A stretch of DNA of 64,000 nucleotides, taken from positions 124,001 to 188,000 of the forward strand of contig CAZSPZ010000001.1 of NCBI GenBank assembly GCA_964608965.1. The letters are read 5' to 3'. The notes under the pieces were generated by a model that saw nothing but the letters and a program-made list of their open reading frames with translations, was not told where the DNA came from and did no database searches. How positions within the stretch are numbered: position 1 is the stretch's first letter; every line of letters starts with the position of its first letter. Positions 35,392-44,419 of this stretch are shown piece after piece. This stretch comes from UBA10908 sp964608965. Its GTDB lineage: Bacteria > Bacillota > Clostridia > Peptostreptococcales > Anaerovoracaceae. Both the position numbers and the translations under genes were made by a program.

Positions 35392-36864
35392 ATGTATCAG
35401 GCGCTGTACCGGAGTTACAGACCGGAAACTTTCGATACGCTGCTGGGGCAGGAGCATATCGTTAAGATTCTGAAGAACCAAATAAGTACGCAGACCACCG
35501 GGCACGCTTACCTTTTTTGCGGTACAAGGGGGACCGGCAAGACGTCCACGGCCAGGCTCCTTGCCAAGGCTCTCAACTGTCTGGCCCCGCAAGACCAAAG
35601 GCCTTGCGGAGAATGCGCCGCCTGCCGGGAAGTTGCGGCGGGCACCTTCGTGGACGTCGTCGAAATCGATGCCGCGTCCAACAACGGCGTAGACAATATC
35701 CGCGAACTTCGCGAAAGCGTCAATTATCCTCCCGCAGTAGGACGTACAAAAGTATATATTATCGACGAAGCGCACATGCTTTCAGCTTCTGCAGCCAACG
35801 CGCTGCTTAAAACGCTGGAAGAGCCGCCTTCGAACATTGTTTTTATATTAGCGACCACAGAGCCGCACAGACTCCCCGCAACAATCGTATCCCGGTGCCT
35901 TCGTTTGGATTTCCATCGGGTTGCGGAAACGATCATCAGGCAGCGCTTCAAGGAAATCTGCGACGAAATGGGCGTACAGATAGGCGAGGACGCTTTAGGC
36001 TTTATCGCGGCCAATGCCGACGGTTCCGTTCGAGACGGACTTTCTTTGCTTGATCGCTGTATATCCGGCTCAAAATTCGTTACAAGAGAAGATGTGTTGA
36101 ATTTGCTTGGAATGTCGGGAGAAGAAGTCTATCTGGATATTACGGGAAACGTATTGAAAGGCGAGGTCGGCGAGGCGCTTCTTGCCTTCCACCAAGTCCT
36201 CTCCGCCGGAAAAGAAGTGAATCAATTTGCAAAGGATTGGGTTGAACACTTCCGAAGCCTAATGATGATAAAATACGTAAGCAACCCTGAAAATGTTCTC
36301 AACCTATCAAGTGAGAGCATCGAACGACTTAAAACGCAGGCAGACGGCGTCAGCCTGCAGGATATCAAACGCTGCATCATAGAATTGTCCAAAGCGATTG
36401 CAGAGGCAAAATGGTCCCCCAAGCCAAGAGTTCTTATTGAACTGGCGATCGTAAAAATGGCATCGCCCGATGAACCTCCCGTTCAAAGGCTTTCGAAACC
36501 GGAAGCCGGTCAAGCGGGCATTCAAAAGTCTCCCGAACATGCGCATAACTCGCCCGCACCGGGACAAAACCCGCCGGAGATAAAGAAATCTTCGGAGCAG
36601 GCACATGGAGCCGAAGATGCAGCAGTCGTATGGGCGGAGCTTTTATCCGACAATAAAATTCCCAAAATGCTGAAAACCTGCGGGAGTATTATAAGAGAAA
36701 TGACCGATAAAATATTTACTATAGAAGTCGGAAATACAATACTGGAAGATCAGTTTAAAAAAGAAAAAGATCTCTTCGAAAACCTGATGGAAGGAAAAAT
36801 AGGGAAAAGGCTTCACATGGAGCTTGTCATAAGACCTGCAGAGGTCCAGGAATCGTTTATATAA
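35392..36864 (+). CDS. dnaX: DNA polymerase III gamma/tau subunit
   Basis: 490 residues. The clamp-loader AAA+ module is clear: YRPETFDTLLGQEHIV, Walker A CGTRGTGKTSTAR, zinc-binding cysteines in PCGECAACREV, DAASNNGVDNIRELRE, Walker B IIDEAHMLS and sensor ATTEPHRLPATIVSRC. After residue 360 comes a short Pro/Ser/Glu-rich linker and a small C-terminal domain (about 410-490), shorter than E. coli tau. It loads the sliding clamp. Start ATG with AAAGGAAAG upstream; first gene of dnaX-ybaB-recR. Confidence 0.96.
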   Translation: MYQALYRSYRPETFDTLLGQEHIVKILKNQISTQTTGHAYLFCGTRGTGKTSTARLLAKALNCLAPQDQRPCGECAACREVAAGTFVDVVEIDAASNNGVDNIRELRESVNYPPAVGRTKVYIIDEAHMLSASAANALLKTLEEPPSNIVFILATTEPHRLPATIVSRCLRLDFHRVAETIIRQRFKEICDEMGVQIGEDALGFIAANADGSVRDGLSLLDRCISGSKFVTREDVLNLLGMSGEEVYLDITGNVLKGEVGEALLAFHQVLSAGKEVNQFAKDWVEHFRSLMMIKYVSNPENVLNLSSESIERLKTQADGVSLQDIKRCIIELSKAIAEAKWSPKPRVLIELAIVKMASPDEPPVQRLSKPEAGQAGIQKSPEHAHNSPAPGQNPPEIKKSSEQAHGAEDAAVVWAELLSDNKIPKMLKTCGSIIREMTDKIFTIEVGNTILEDQFKKEKDLFENLMEGKIGKRLHMELVIRPAEVQESFI

Positions 36865-36881
36865 CCCGGAAAGGAAACAAT

Positions 36882-37241
36882 ATGGGAAAAGGTATGAGAG
36901 CCGGAAAGAAACCCGGCGGCGGAAGCAAAAATAATATGCAGGGACAAATGGCTCAAATTCAGGCGATGCAGCGGCAAATGGAAGCTGTTCAAGCTCAAAT
37001 TGACGAAAAGGAAGCGGAGGCTACGGCCGGCGGCGGCGCTGTCAGCGTAACCGTCAACGGAAAGCATCAGCTTGTTAAAGTCGCAATCAAGCCGGAAGCC
37101 TGCGATCCGGAAGATGTTGAAATGCTGGAAGATCTTATTTTAGTTGCAGCCAACGAGGCTTTGCGTCAGATTGACGAAATTTCGCAAGCGGAAATGGGCA
37201 AAGTAACCGGCGGGCTTGGACTTCCTCCCGGACTCTTTTAG
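36882..37241 (+). CDS. YbaB/EbfC family nucleoid-associated protein
   Basis: 119 residues. A Lys/Gly-rich start is followed by a Gln/Met-rich helix (MQGQMAQIQAMQRQMEAVQ) and the family core with GGGAVSVTVNGKHQLVKVAIKPEA, then VNEALRQ-like AANEALRQIDE. YbaB forms tweezer-like dimers that bind DNA. It stands between dnaX and recR as in most bacteria. Confidence 0.94.
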   Translation: MGKGMRAGKKPGGGSKNNMQGQMAQIQAMQRQMEAVQAQIDEKEAEATAGGGAVSVTVNGKHQLVKVAIKPEACDPEDVEMLEDLILVAANEALRQIDEISQAEMGKVTGGLGLPPGLF

Positions 37242-37253
37242 ATAAGGATTTTT

Positions 37254-37853
37254 ATGAGATATTACGCAAAGCCCCTTACGAAGTTAATCGCCGAACTTTC
37301 CAAGCTTCCCGGTGTCGGCAGCAAAAGCGCCCAAAGGTTGGCATTTTATATTCTTTCTCTTTCGGAGGCAGAAGTTGCTTCGCTTGCCGAAGCGATTACG
37401 GATGCCAAAACGAATATGAAATTTTGCTCGGTCTGCGGAAACCTTACCGACGTGGACCCCTGTTCCGTGTGCACAGACTCTTCCAGAGACAGAAACACTG
37501 TTTGCGTGGTCGAAAGCCCAAGAGATGTGTCTGCCATGGAGCGAATCCGCGAATTCAGAGGGTTATATCACGTGTTGAACGGCGCTATATCTCCCATGGA
37601 CGGAATCGGTCCGGATGATATTAATTTAAAATCCCTCATTATAAGGCTTCAGGAGGGCGAAATTACAGAGGTCATTTTAGCTACGAACCCCAATATAGAG
37701 GGTGAAGCTACAGCCATGTACATCGCCAGGCTCTTAAAACCTGCAGGGATAAAAGTCACAAGAATCGCCCACGGTATACCCGTAGGCGGAGATTTGGAAT
37801 ATGCCGACGAAGTGACATTATCCAAGGCCATGGAAGGTCGAAGAGAAATATAG
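37254..37853 (+). CDS. recR: Recombination protein RecR
   Basis: 199 residues, exact family size. HhH LSKLPGVGSKSAQRLAFY (about 14-31), a Cys4 zinc finger (CSVCGNLTDVDPCSVC, about 56-71), and a Toprim domain with VVESPRDVSAME and TNPNIEGEATAMYIARLL. RecR works with RecO and RecF to load RecA at gaps. Third gene of the dnaX operon, 12 bases after ybaB. Confidence 0.97.
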   Translation: MRYYAKPLTKLIAELSKLPGVGSKSAQRLAFYILSLSEAEVASLAEAITDAKTNMKFCSVCGNLTDVDPCSVCTDSSRDRNTVCVVESPRDVSAMERIREFRGLYHVLNGAISPMDGIGPDDINLKSLIIRLQEGEITEVILATNPNIEGEATAMYIARLLKPAGIKVTRIAHGIPVGGDLEYADEVTLSKAMEGRREI

Positions 37854-37888
37854 CCGGCTTTGTGCAAGCCACACAGGCAGGAGGAAGC

Positions 37889-39250
37889 ATGAAAAAAGTT
37901 TTAATCAAAGGCGGCCGGGTGATCGACAGCCGTCAGAAACTGGACAAAGTAACAAATATCCTGATAGAAGACGGGAAAATCGCCGCCATAACAGACGATG
38001 TTCCCTCGGCAGACGAAGTGATCGATGCTGCGGGTAAAATCGTTAGCCCCGGTTTTGTCGATTTGCACATGCACGAAGATCCCTACGATGCGGCCACCGG
38101 TACAATAGCGCAGGATATAGCCGAATCCATGGCGCTCATGGGCGTCACGACTTGCATGGGCGGAAATTGCGGAGATAATTATTATCCCCCCGAAAAATAC
38201 CTGGACTACATGGACGAGCACGGAAACTGCGTCAACATGGGTCTTTATGCCGGACATACATACATCCGGGAAGCGTGCGGCGGCAAAGATAAATACGCTC
38301 CTGTCAGCGATGATACGATCGATCAAATGGAAAAAATGGGTCGGGAGCTTTTGGATAAAGGCTGCATGGGCGTGTCGTTCGGCGTTAAATACGTTCCGGG
38401 CACCTCTTGGGAAGAAATCATACGTCTGGCCAAACTGTGCAAAAAGGACGATCGAATTGTTCCCGCGCATATCAGAAACGATGTTTCAAGAGTGTTTAAG
38501 GCTGTAGAAGAAATGGCTGAAATCGCAAGGGAAGCGGGTGTTCGCGTTCAGGTTTCTCATATCGGGAGCATGGCCGGGTACGGGCAGATGGCCGGCGTTT
38601 TGCGGGATCTTGAAAAGTACCGCGAACAGGGCATCGACATGTATTTTGATTGTTATCCATATAGTGCGTTCAGTACGTTTTTGGGCGCAACCACGTACGA
38701 TGACGGTTTCCTGGATGAATATCAAGCGGATTATGACAGCGTTCAGCTTGTGGACGGAACGTATGCAGGCCGCCGCTGTACAAAGGAAATATTCGATTGG
38801 GCAAGAGAGCATGAACCCCAAACAAAGACGATCGGCTATTTTATGAAACCCGATGATATTGTTCTTGCCCTTCAGCATCCCTACGTTATGCTTGCCAGTG
38901 ACGGCTTGCGCAGCGGCAAGAAAGGGCATCCCCGTGCGGCGGGAAGTTTCCCCAGATTCATTTGCGAATATGTCAAGACCGGCAAAGTGGATTTAAAGGA
39001 AGCGCTGCGAAAAATGACGGACATGCCCGCACAGAGGTTGGCTCTTCCGCGAAAGGGAAACCTATGCGTGGGTTCTGATGCGGATATTACGATTTTTGAT
39101 GTCGAAAAACTCCAAGACAGAGCGACGTACGAAGAACCTGCTCTTGCTCCCGAAGGAATCGATTATGTCATCATCGGCGGCGAAATTGCCGTAGACCATG
39201 GGAAACTGATCAACGGGAAGCTGGGGCGTGCCGTTCGCTTTGGAGCGTAG
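37889..39250 (+). CDS. N-acyl-D-amino-acid deacylase-like amidohydrolase
   Basis: 453 residues. Amidohydrolase-superfamily features: SPGFVDLHMHEDP (metal HxH, about 57-69), VTTCMGGNCGDN, the GNCG motif typical of D-aminoacylases, a carboxylated-Lys or Cys metal bridge region, ASDGLRSGKKGHPRAAGSFPRFI near the C-terminus and a terminal beta-domain segment GSDADITIFD. D-aminoacylases release D-amino acids from N-acyl derivatives; dihydropyrimidinase-like activity is an alternative. The ATG at 37889 follows CAGGAGGAAGC. It begins 35 bases after recR and may be cotranscribed with the downstream beta-lactamase-fold gene. Confidence 0.82.
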   Translation: MKKVLIKGGRVIDSRQKLDKVTNILIEDGKIAAITDDVPSADEVIDAAGKIVSPGFVDLHMHEDPYDAATGTIAQDIAESMALMGVTTCMGGNCGDNYYPPEKYLDYMDEHGNCVNMGLYAGHTYIREACGGKDKYAPVSDDTIDQMEKMGRELLDKGCMGVSFGVKYVPGTSWEEIIRLAKLCKKDDRIVPAHIRNDVSRVFKAVEEMAEIAREAGVRVQVSHIGSMAGYGQMAGVLRDLEKYREQGIDMYFDCYPYSAFSTFLGATTYDDGFLDEYQADYDSVQLVDGTYAGRRCTKEIFDWAREHEPQTKTIGYFMKPDDIVLALQHPYVMLASDGLRSGKKGHPRAAGSFPRFICEYVKTGKVDLKEALRKMTDMPAQRLALPRKGNLCVGSDADITIFDVEKLQDRATYEEPALAPEGIDYVIIGGEIAVDHGKLINGKLGRAVRFGA

Positions 39251-39289
39251 AACGACGGATTGCGCCTATAAACCGGAAAGGATACGAAA

Positions 39290-40060
39290 ATGAAGGAACA
39301 GATTATAGAAAGAATTTCCTCCATGCCCGGTCATTTGGGTATGTACTATAAAAACCTTAAAACGGGCGAAGAGATATCCTATCACCAGGACGAATCGTTT
39401 TGTCCGGCCTCTGTAATAAAGCTGCCGATTTTTATGCATATATGCCGGCTGGCGCAGGAAGGCAAAGTGAGCCTTGCTGAAACTATTCAGTGCAGACACG
39501 AAGACAAACTGGGCGGGTGCGGCGCTTTGCGCGCATTTACAGACGAGCCCCACGTTTCGATAGAGACTCTCTGCGAATTGATGATGACGATATCCGATAA
39601 TTCGGCGACCAATCTTTTAATCAAGCGCTTCGGCCGGGAATATCTGAATAAAGCTTTCGAAGAGATGGGGCTTTCCATCACCAAGATCAATCGTTTGCTC
39701 TTTGATTCGGAAGCGGCTGCGAGGGGAATTGAAAATCAGATATCTCCGAAGGAAATGGGCATGCTGCTGGAAAAGATCTATCACAGATCTTTTGTGGATG
39801 AAAAGACTTCCTGCTATATCGAAGACATGCTTGTCAAACAGCAAATCAACCATAAGATTCCCGGAATCATAGGGGACGCTGCCCGGATTGGCCATAAGAC
39901 AGGCGAAGATGACAGCATTTCCAACGATGTTGCCATCGTTTACGCGCCGGAACCTTTTATTTTGTGCTTTGTGTCCAACGAGACTTTTGTTCCGGACTTT
40001 GAAGTTTTTATCAGAGAAACTTCCTACGAATTGTTCCTGGCCTGCGGAGGCAGCATATGA
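39290..40060 (+). CDS. Beta-lactamase-fold serine hydrolase without signal peptide
   Basis: 256 residues. The class A beta-lactamase/PBP triads are present: SxxK at Ser41-Lys44 (CPASVIKLPIF), SDN at 102-104 (MTISDNSATN) and KTG at 203-205 (GHKTGEDD). The protein begins directly with a domain helix and has no signal peptide or membrane anchor, unlike a secreted beta-lactamase. A cytosolic amidase or esterase, or processing of D-amino acid peptides in line with the upstream D-aminoacylase-like gene, is an inference. Resistance function should not be assumed. It overlaps lgt by four bases. Confidence 0.82.
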   Translation: MKEQIIERISSMPGHLGMYYKNLKTGEEISYHQDESFCPASVIKLPIFMHICRLAQEGKVSLAETIQCRHEDKLGGCGALRAFTDEPHVSIETLCELMMTISDNSATNLLIKRFGREYLNKAFEEMGLSITKINRLLFDSEAAARGIENQISPKEMGMLLEKIYHRSFVDEKTSCYIEDMLVKQQINHKIPGIIGDAARIGHKTGEDDSISNDVAIVYAPEPFILCFVSNETFVPDFEVFIRETSYELFLACGGSI

Positions 40061-40824
40061 TGACATCTCCCGGCAGGATTGCATTTACAATCTTTGGGTT
40101 TGATATCATGTGGTATGGTATCATGATCGCTTCCGGAATGCTCTCTGCCGCAGCGCTTGCTTATTTTCGCGCGGATAAGCTTGGTTTGAATAAGGATCGC
40201 ATCGTGGACATCGCGCTGTATTGCATTCCCGCAGGCGCCATCGGCGCCAGACTATATTATGTCCTTTTTGAATGGGATTATTATTCTCAGCATTTGGGCG
40301 AAATATTGAACTTTCGCTCAGGGGGCCTTGCTATTCACGGAGGCCTTATCGCAGGAATCGGGCTGGGGCTTTACTTGGCCGGACGCTGGAAACTGGACAT
40401 CAGAAAGTATATCGATATTGCGGCGCCCTCCATTGCCATTGGGCAGGCCCTGGGGCGCTGGGGAAATTTTTTCAACAGCGAGGCGCACGGCGGCCCGACG
40501 GATTTGCCCTGGGCGGTTATTGTTGATGGAGTTTCGGTTCATCCGACTTTTTTGTACGAATCGATATGGTGCTTTTTCCTTACGGTTTTCCTTGTCTGGT
40601 ACGAAGGAAAAAATCGCAAAAAGTTTGACGGACAACTCTTTCTCATGTATGCTTCCCTATATTCCGTGGAACGTTTCTTTGTGGAAGGGCTTCGTACGGA
40701 CAGTTTGATGCTGGGTCCATTGCGGCAGGCGCAGGTTTTCAGCCTGATCACCATCGCCGCTTGTATCGCGATGTATTTTTATATGGTGAACCGTATAAAA
40801 AAAGAAGAGGAGAGAAAGATTTGA
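40057..40824 (+). CDS. lgt: Prolipoprotein diacylglyceryl transferase
   Basis: 255 residues with about seven membrane segments. Family motifs GGLAIHGGLIAGI (about 90-102) and the GRWGNFFNSEAHGGP signature (about 131-145), plus HPTFLYESIW, are intact. Lgt transfers diacylglycerol from phosphatidylglycerol to the lipobox cysteine of prolipoproteins such as TrpX in this window. It is coupled by a four-base overlap to the beta-lactamase-fold gene and by TTGA overlap to ychF. Confidence 0.96.
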   Translation: MMTSPGRIAFTIFGFDIMWYGIMIASGMLSAAALAYFRADKLGLNKDRIVDIALYCIPAGAIGARLYYVLFEWDYYSQHLGEILNFRSGGLAIHGGLIAGIGLGLYLAGRWKLDIRKYIDIAAPSIAIGQALGRWGNFFNSEAHGGPTDLPWAVIVDGVSVHPTFLYESIWCFFLTVFLVWYEGKNRKKFDGQLFLMYASLYSVERFFVEGLRTDSLMLGPLRQAQVFSLITIAACIAMYFYMVNRIKKEEERKI

Positions 40825-41915
40825 AATTAGGAATAGTAGGACTTCCCAATGTGGGAAAGAGTACCCTCTTTAATGCGATTACCAAGGCGGGGGCAGATGC
40901 TGCGAATTACCCGTTTTGTACGATAGAGCCCAACGTGGGCGTCGTTACTGTGCCCGATGAGCGCATTAAAGTCCTCCACGAAATGTACCATTCAAAAAAA
41001 ACCGTCTATACCACCATAGAATTTTATGATATAGCAGGCCTGGTAAAAGGTGCGTCCAGAGGAGAAGGATTAGGGAATAAGTTTTTGGGCCATATAAGAG
41101 AAGTGGCTGCCATTGTGCATGTCGTACGCTGCTTCGAAGATCCGGGCGTCGTGCATGTGGAGGGCAAAATAGATCCTTTGTCCGACATCGAAGTGATCAA
41201 TACGGAATTGATTCTCTCGGACATGGACATTTTGGACCGGGCGATACAAAAGACGCAGAAGAATCTTAAAGGAGATAAGAACCTTGCCAATGAATTGTCT
41301 CTTTTAAAGCGCGTTGAAACCGTTCTTAACGAGGGAAAATCCGCCAGAACCATGGATCTTTCCGAAGAAGAAGCAAACATTATAAGAGACCTTAATCTTT
41401 TATCGTTTAAACCGATTATCTACGCGGCAAACGTGGCCGAAAATCAAATAGCGGAAGGAGATGAAAATCCCTTCGTAAAGCAGGTGGAAGATTTTGCCGC
41501 TACGGAAGGATCCGAAGTGGTTGTGATATCAGCGAAGGTGGAGGCGGAACTTGCCGAACTTCCCGAAGACGAGAAACAATTATTTTTAGAAGAGATGGGA
41601 ATAAAGCAATCCGGTTTGGAAAAGCTGATTAAAGCTTCCTATCATCTCTTGGATTTGATTTCCTTCTTGACAGCCGGAGAGCCCGAAGTGAGAGCCTGGA
41701 CCATAAAAAGAGGATCCAAAGCACCCCAGGCGGCAGGGAAAATTCATACGGATTTTGAAAAGGGCTTTATAAGAGCCGAAACGATCGCCTACGACAGACT
41801 GATCGAAAGCGGCGGGAATTTGGCTGCCGCAAAAGAAAAAGGTTTCGTTCGCAGCGAAGGCAAAGAATATGTCGTGAAAGACGGAGATGTCATGCATTTC
41901 TTGTTTAATGTATAA
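40821..41915 (+). CDS. ychF: Redox-regulated ATPase/GTP-binding protein YchF
   Basis: 364 residues, the family length. G-domain motifs: GIVGLPNVGKSTLFNAIT (4-21), FYDIAGLVKGASRGEGLGNKFL, the NxxE specificity motif typical of ATP-preferring YchF (YAANVAENQ), and a C-terminal TGS domain (GEPEVRAWTIKRGSKAPQAAGKIH). The start is TTG at 40821, overlapping the lgt stop; AGAGGAGAG is correctly placed, and translated length and N-terminus then match YchF. The longer in-frame extension lies inside lgt and is discarded. Confidence 0.95.
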   Translation: MKLGIVGLPNVGKSTLFNAITKAGADAANYPFCTIEPNVGVVTVPDERIKVLHEMYHSKKTVYTTIEFYDIAGLVKGASRGEGLGNKFLGHIREVAAIVHVVRCFEDPGVVHVEGKIDPLSDIEVINTELILSDMDILDRAIQKTQKNLKGDKNLANELSLLKRVETVLNEGKSARTMDLSEEEANIIRDLNLLSFKPIIYAANVAENQIAEGDENPFVKQVEDFAATEGSEVVVISAKVEAELAELPEDEKQLFLEEMGIKQSGLEKLIKASYHLLDLISFLTAGEPEVRAWTIKRGSKAPQAAGKIHTDFEKGFIRAETIAYDRLIESGGNLAAAKEKGFVRSEGKEYVVKDGDVMHFLFNV

Positions 41916-41918
41916 AGA

Positions 41919-42791
41919 ATGAAAAACGAAAAAGGACTGAAAATTTATTATCTGGCTACAATAAGCGCCGCTGTATTGTGGGGCGCTTCTTTTATTGCCA
42001 CAAAACTAGCATACGAAACATTTGCTCCGATCCAGGTGGGCGCTGCAAGAACACTGCTGGCTGTTGTTGTTTTCTGGATGATTCGCACCATAAAGAAGGA
42101 TCGCCAAGTCATTCGCAAAGAAGATCGCTTAAGAATAGCGGCCAGTGGCTTTTTAGGGACGACACTGTATTTTACAGTTCAAAACATAGGAGTGGGAATG
42201 ACTTCGGCTTCTAATTCAGCGCTGATTGTCGCTTCTTTCCCTGCGATGACCATGCTGCTGGAGTTCTTAATTTATCATACCAAGCAACCTTTAAAAAAAT
42301 TGGCGGGGATATTTATATCGATTACGGGGGTGGCTATCCTTTCTCAGGTTACTTTGGGAGGCGATTCGACAACGATATGGGGAAATATTCTGATAGTGGC
42401 CGCCGGAATAATCTGGGTTTTTTATAACTTTTTAACCAGGAGTGTTCTGGATAAGTATTCCCCGATGACAATTACCTATTATCAAATGCTCGCCGGAGCA
42501 ATCCTCTTTGTACCCTTTGTAATTGCTGAAGGCGGCCAGTGGAGCATGCCCGCTCCTCTGGCGATGGGAGCGCTCCTGTATCTTGGCGTAGGTTGTTCGT
42601 TCATTGCCTTCTTGCTCTACAACTTCGGTCTTAAAAAACTTTCGCCTAGCGCTTCGGTTTCCCTAATGAATTTAATTCCTGTGGTCGGCTTGATCCTATC
42701 CATCTTAATTTTAAAGGAAAGTATCTCTGCCGTTCAGCTTTTCGGAGGAGCTATCGTAATCGCCGGCGTCGCTCTGAGCAGCAATCAGTAA
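41919..42791 (+). CDS. DMT-superfamily (EamA) transporter
   Basis: 290 residues with ten predicted membrane segments in two EamA repeats (about 1-140 and 150-290); the N-terminal ISAAVLWGASFIATKLAYE and the second-repeat NLIPVVGLILSILILKE are typical. Such proteins export amino acids or metabolites; the substrate is unknown. It starts three bases after the ychF stop without a strong ribosome-binding site, suggesting coupled translation. Confidence 0.85.
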   Translation: MKNEKGLKIYYLATISAAVLWGASFIATKLAYETFAPIQVGAARTLLAVVVFWMIRTIKKDRQVIRKEDRLRIAASGFLGTTLYFTVQNIGVGMTSASNSALIVASFPAMTMLLEFLIYHTKQPLKKLAGIFISITGVAILSQVTLGGDSTTIWGNILIVAAGIIWVFYNFLTRSVLDKYSPMTITYYQMLAGAILFVPFVIAEGGQWSMPAPLAMGALLYLGVGCSFIAFLLYNFGLKKLSPSASVSLMNLIPVVGLILSILILKESISAVQLFGGAIVIAGVALSSNQ

Positions 42792-42808
42792 CAATATAGG
42801 AGAATAAA

Positions 42809-44362
42809 ATGAGTTTGTTGAATGTAGAAAATGTAACCCATGGATTCGGAGCCAGAAGGATTCTGGAAGACGCTTCGTTTCGCTTGCTTAAGGGCGAGCA
42901 TATTGGCTTAATCGGAGCTAACGGAGAAGGGAAATCCACGTTTTTAAATATCATCACCGGTAAACTCTCGCCGGATGAAGGCCGTGTGGAATGGTCAAAG
43001 AGAGTGAGCGTAGGGTATCTTGATCAGAATTCTTCTTTAAAAAAGGGGATGACGATCAAAGAGGTGCTCCGAGGCGCATTTCAGGGAATGTACGACTTGG
43101 AAAAGGAAATGCTTGATCTTTACGAGCGCATGTCCACGGAGACGGACGGCCTGGAAGAAATGATGGAAGAAGCCGGAGAAATTCAGCATATGCTGGAGCA
43201 CAGCGGCTTTTATATGCTGGATTCAAAGATCGAAGAGATATCCAACGGCCTTGGTCTTGGGAGTATCGGCCTGGACAAGGATGTTTCGGACTTAAGCGGC
43301 GGACAACGGACAAAGGTTCTGCTTACAAAGCTGCTTCTTGCCGATCCTTCTATTCTTATTTTGGATGAGCCTACCAATTATCTGGATTATGAGCATATAG
43401 AATGGCTTAAAAAATATCTCCAGGAATATGAAAACGCTTTTATTCTCGTATCGCACGATATGGAGTTTCTCAACTCCGTCATCAATGTGATTTACCACGT
43501 GGAGGACGGTAAGCTTACCCGTTATTCCGGAGATTACGAAAAATTTATGCAGATGTATTCCGTCAAAAAAGGGCAGGAAGTAAAGGCGTACGAAAAGCAG
43601 AAACAGGAAATTGAGAGGGCGGAGGATTTTATTGCCAGAAATAAGGCAAGGGTCGCAACAAGAGGCATGGCCAACAGCAGACAGAAAATGCTGGATAAAA
43701 TTGAAGTTCTCGAGCGCCCGCGAGAGAGTGTAAAACCGTCCTTTTTATTTAAAGAGGCAAGGACGCCCGGAAGGTTTGTCGTTCAAGGCACCGATGTGGT
43801 TCTTGGTTACGGAGAACCCTTAACAAGGCCTGTGTCGTTTACTTTGGAAAGAGGACAGAAAATTGCCGTGGTCGGTACAAACGGACTGGGAAAAACCACG
43901 TTGCTGAAGACGATCCTGGGCATTCTCTCCCCGTTGTCCGGACAAATTGAACTTGGAGAATTTCTCGAGCCGGGATATTTTGAGCAGGAATCGGGGCAAG
44001 ACAGCTCGGATACAGCCATGGACTATCTCTGGAAAGCGTTTCCGTCTTATACGAACGGTGAAATCCGAAGGGCTTTGGCTTTTTGCGGGCTGACAAACGA
44101 GCATATTACAAGTCAAATGAAAGTGCTCAGCGGAGGAGAAAATGCTAAGGTACGGTTGAGCAAACTGATGCAAAAGGAAGCGAACTGGCTCCTTTTGGAC
44201 GAGCCGACCAACCACCTTGATGTCGATGCAAAAGAGGAATTAAAGAAAGCGCTCATAAGTTTTAAAGGAACGATTTTGCTGGTCTGTCATGAGCCGGAAT
44301 TTTACGAGGATTGGGTGACCGATATTTGGAACATCGAAGATTGGACGCTTAAAATAGTGTAA
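42809..44362 (+). CDS. ABC-F family ATP-binding protein
   Basis: 517 residues, two ABC domains without membrane segments. Walker A motifs GANGEGKSTFL (about 34-44) and GTNGLGKTTLL (about 352-362); signatures DLSGGQRTKVL and VLSGGENAKVR; Walker B ILDEPTNYLD and LLDEPTNHLD. The linker between the domains (about 245-315) contains KARVATRGMANSRQKMLDKIE, as in ABC-F translation factors. Members act on the ribosome, some protect from antibiotics; this one most resembles housekeeping Uup/YkpA-like types by length. Ends at a shared terminator. Confidence 0.9.
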   Translation: MSLLNVENVTHGFGARRILEDASFRLLKGEHIGLIGANGEGKSTFLNIITGKLSPDEGRVEWSKRVSVGYLDQNSSLKKGMTIKEVLRGAFQGMYDLEKEMLDLYERMSTETDGLEEMMEEAGEIQHMLEHSGFYMLDSKIEEISNGLGLGSIGLDKDVSDLSGGQRTKVLLTKLLLADPSILILDEPTNYLDYEHIEWLKKYLQEYENAFILVSHDMEFLNSVINVIYHVEDGKLTRYSGDYEKFMQMYSVKKGQEVKAYEKQKQEIERAEDFIARNKARVATRGMANSRQKMLDKIEVLERPRESVKPSFLFKEARTPGRFVVQGTDVVLGYGEPLTRPVSFTLERGQKIAVVGTNGLGKTTLLKTILGILSPLSGQIELGEFLEPGYFEQESGQDSSDTAMDYLWKAFPSYTNGEIRRALAFCGLTNEHITSQMKVLSGGENAKVRLSKLMQKEANWLLLDEPTNHLDVDAKEELKKALISFKGTILLVCHEPEFYEDWVTDIWNIEDWTLKIV

Positions 44363-44366
44363 AATT

Positions 44367-44410
44367 AAAAGGCGGAGATAGGGGTATAACCCAGGTCTCC
44401 GCCTTTTTTA
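44367..44410. terminator. Bidirectional intrinsic terminator
   Basis: AAAGGCGGAGA (about 44368-44378) pairs with TCTCCGCCTTT (about 44396-44406) with a T run on each side, between the convergent ABC-F and PLP-decarboxylase genes. Confidence 0.85.
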
Positions 44411-44419
44411 TCGATGTTT

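Noticed and set aside
39290..40060. Call as antibiotic-resistance beta-lactamase
   Set aside because: Motifs fit the fold, but there is no signal peptide and the genetic context is housekeeping; resistance is not supported.
42809..44362. Call as ABC-F antibiotic-resistance protein
   Set aside because: Length and linker suit a housekeeping ABC-F factor and there is no attenuating leader upstream; resistance is not supported by sequence.
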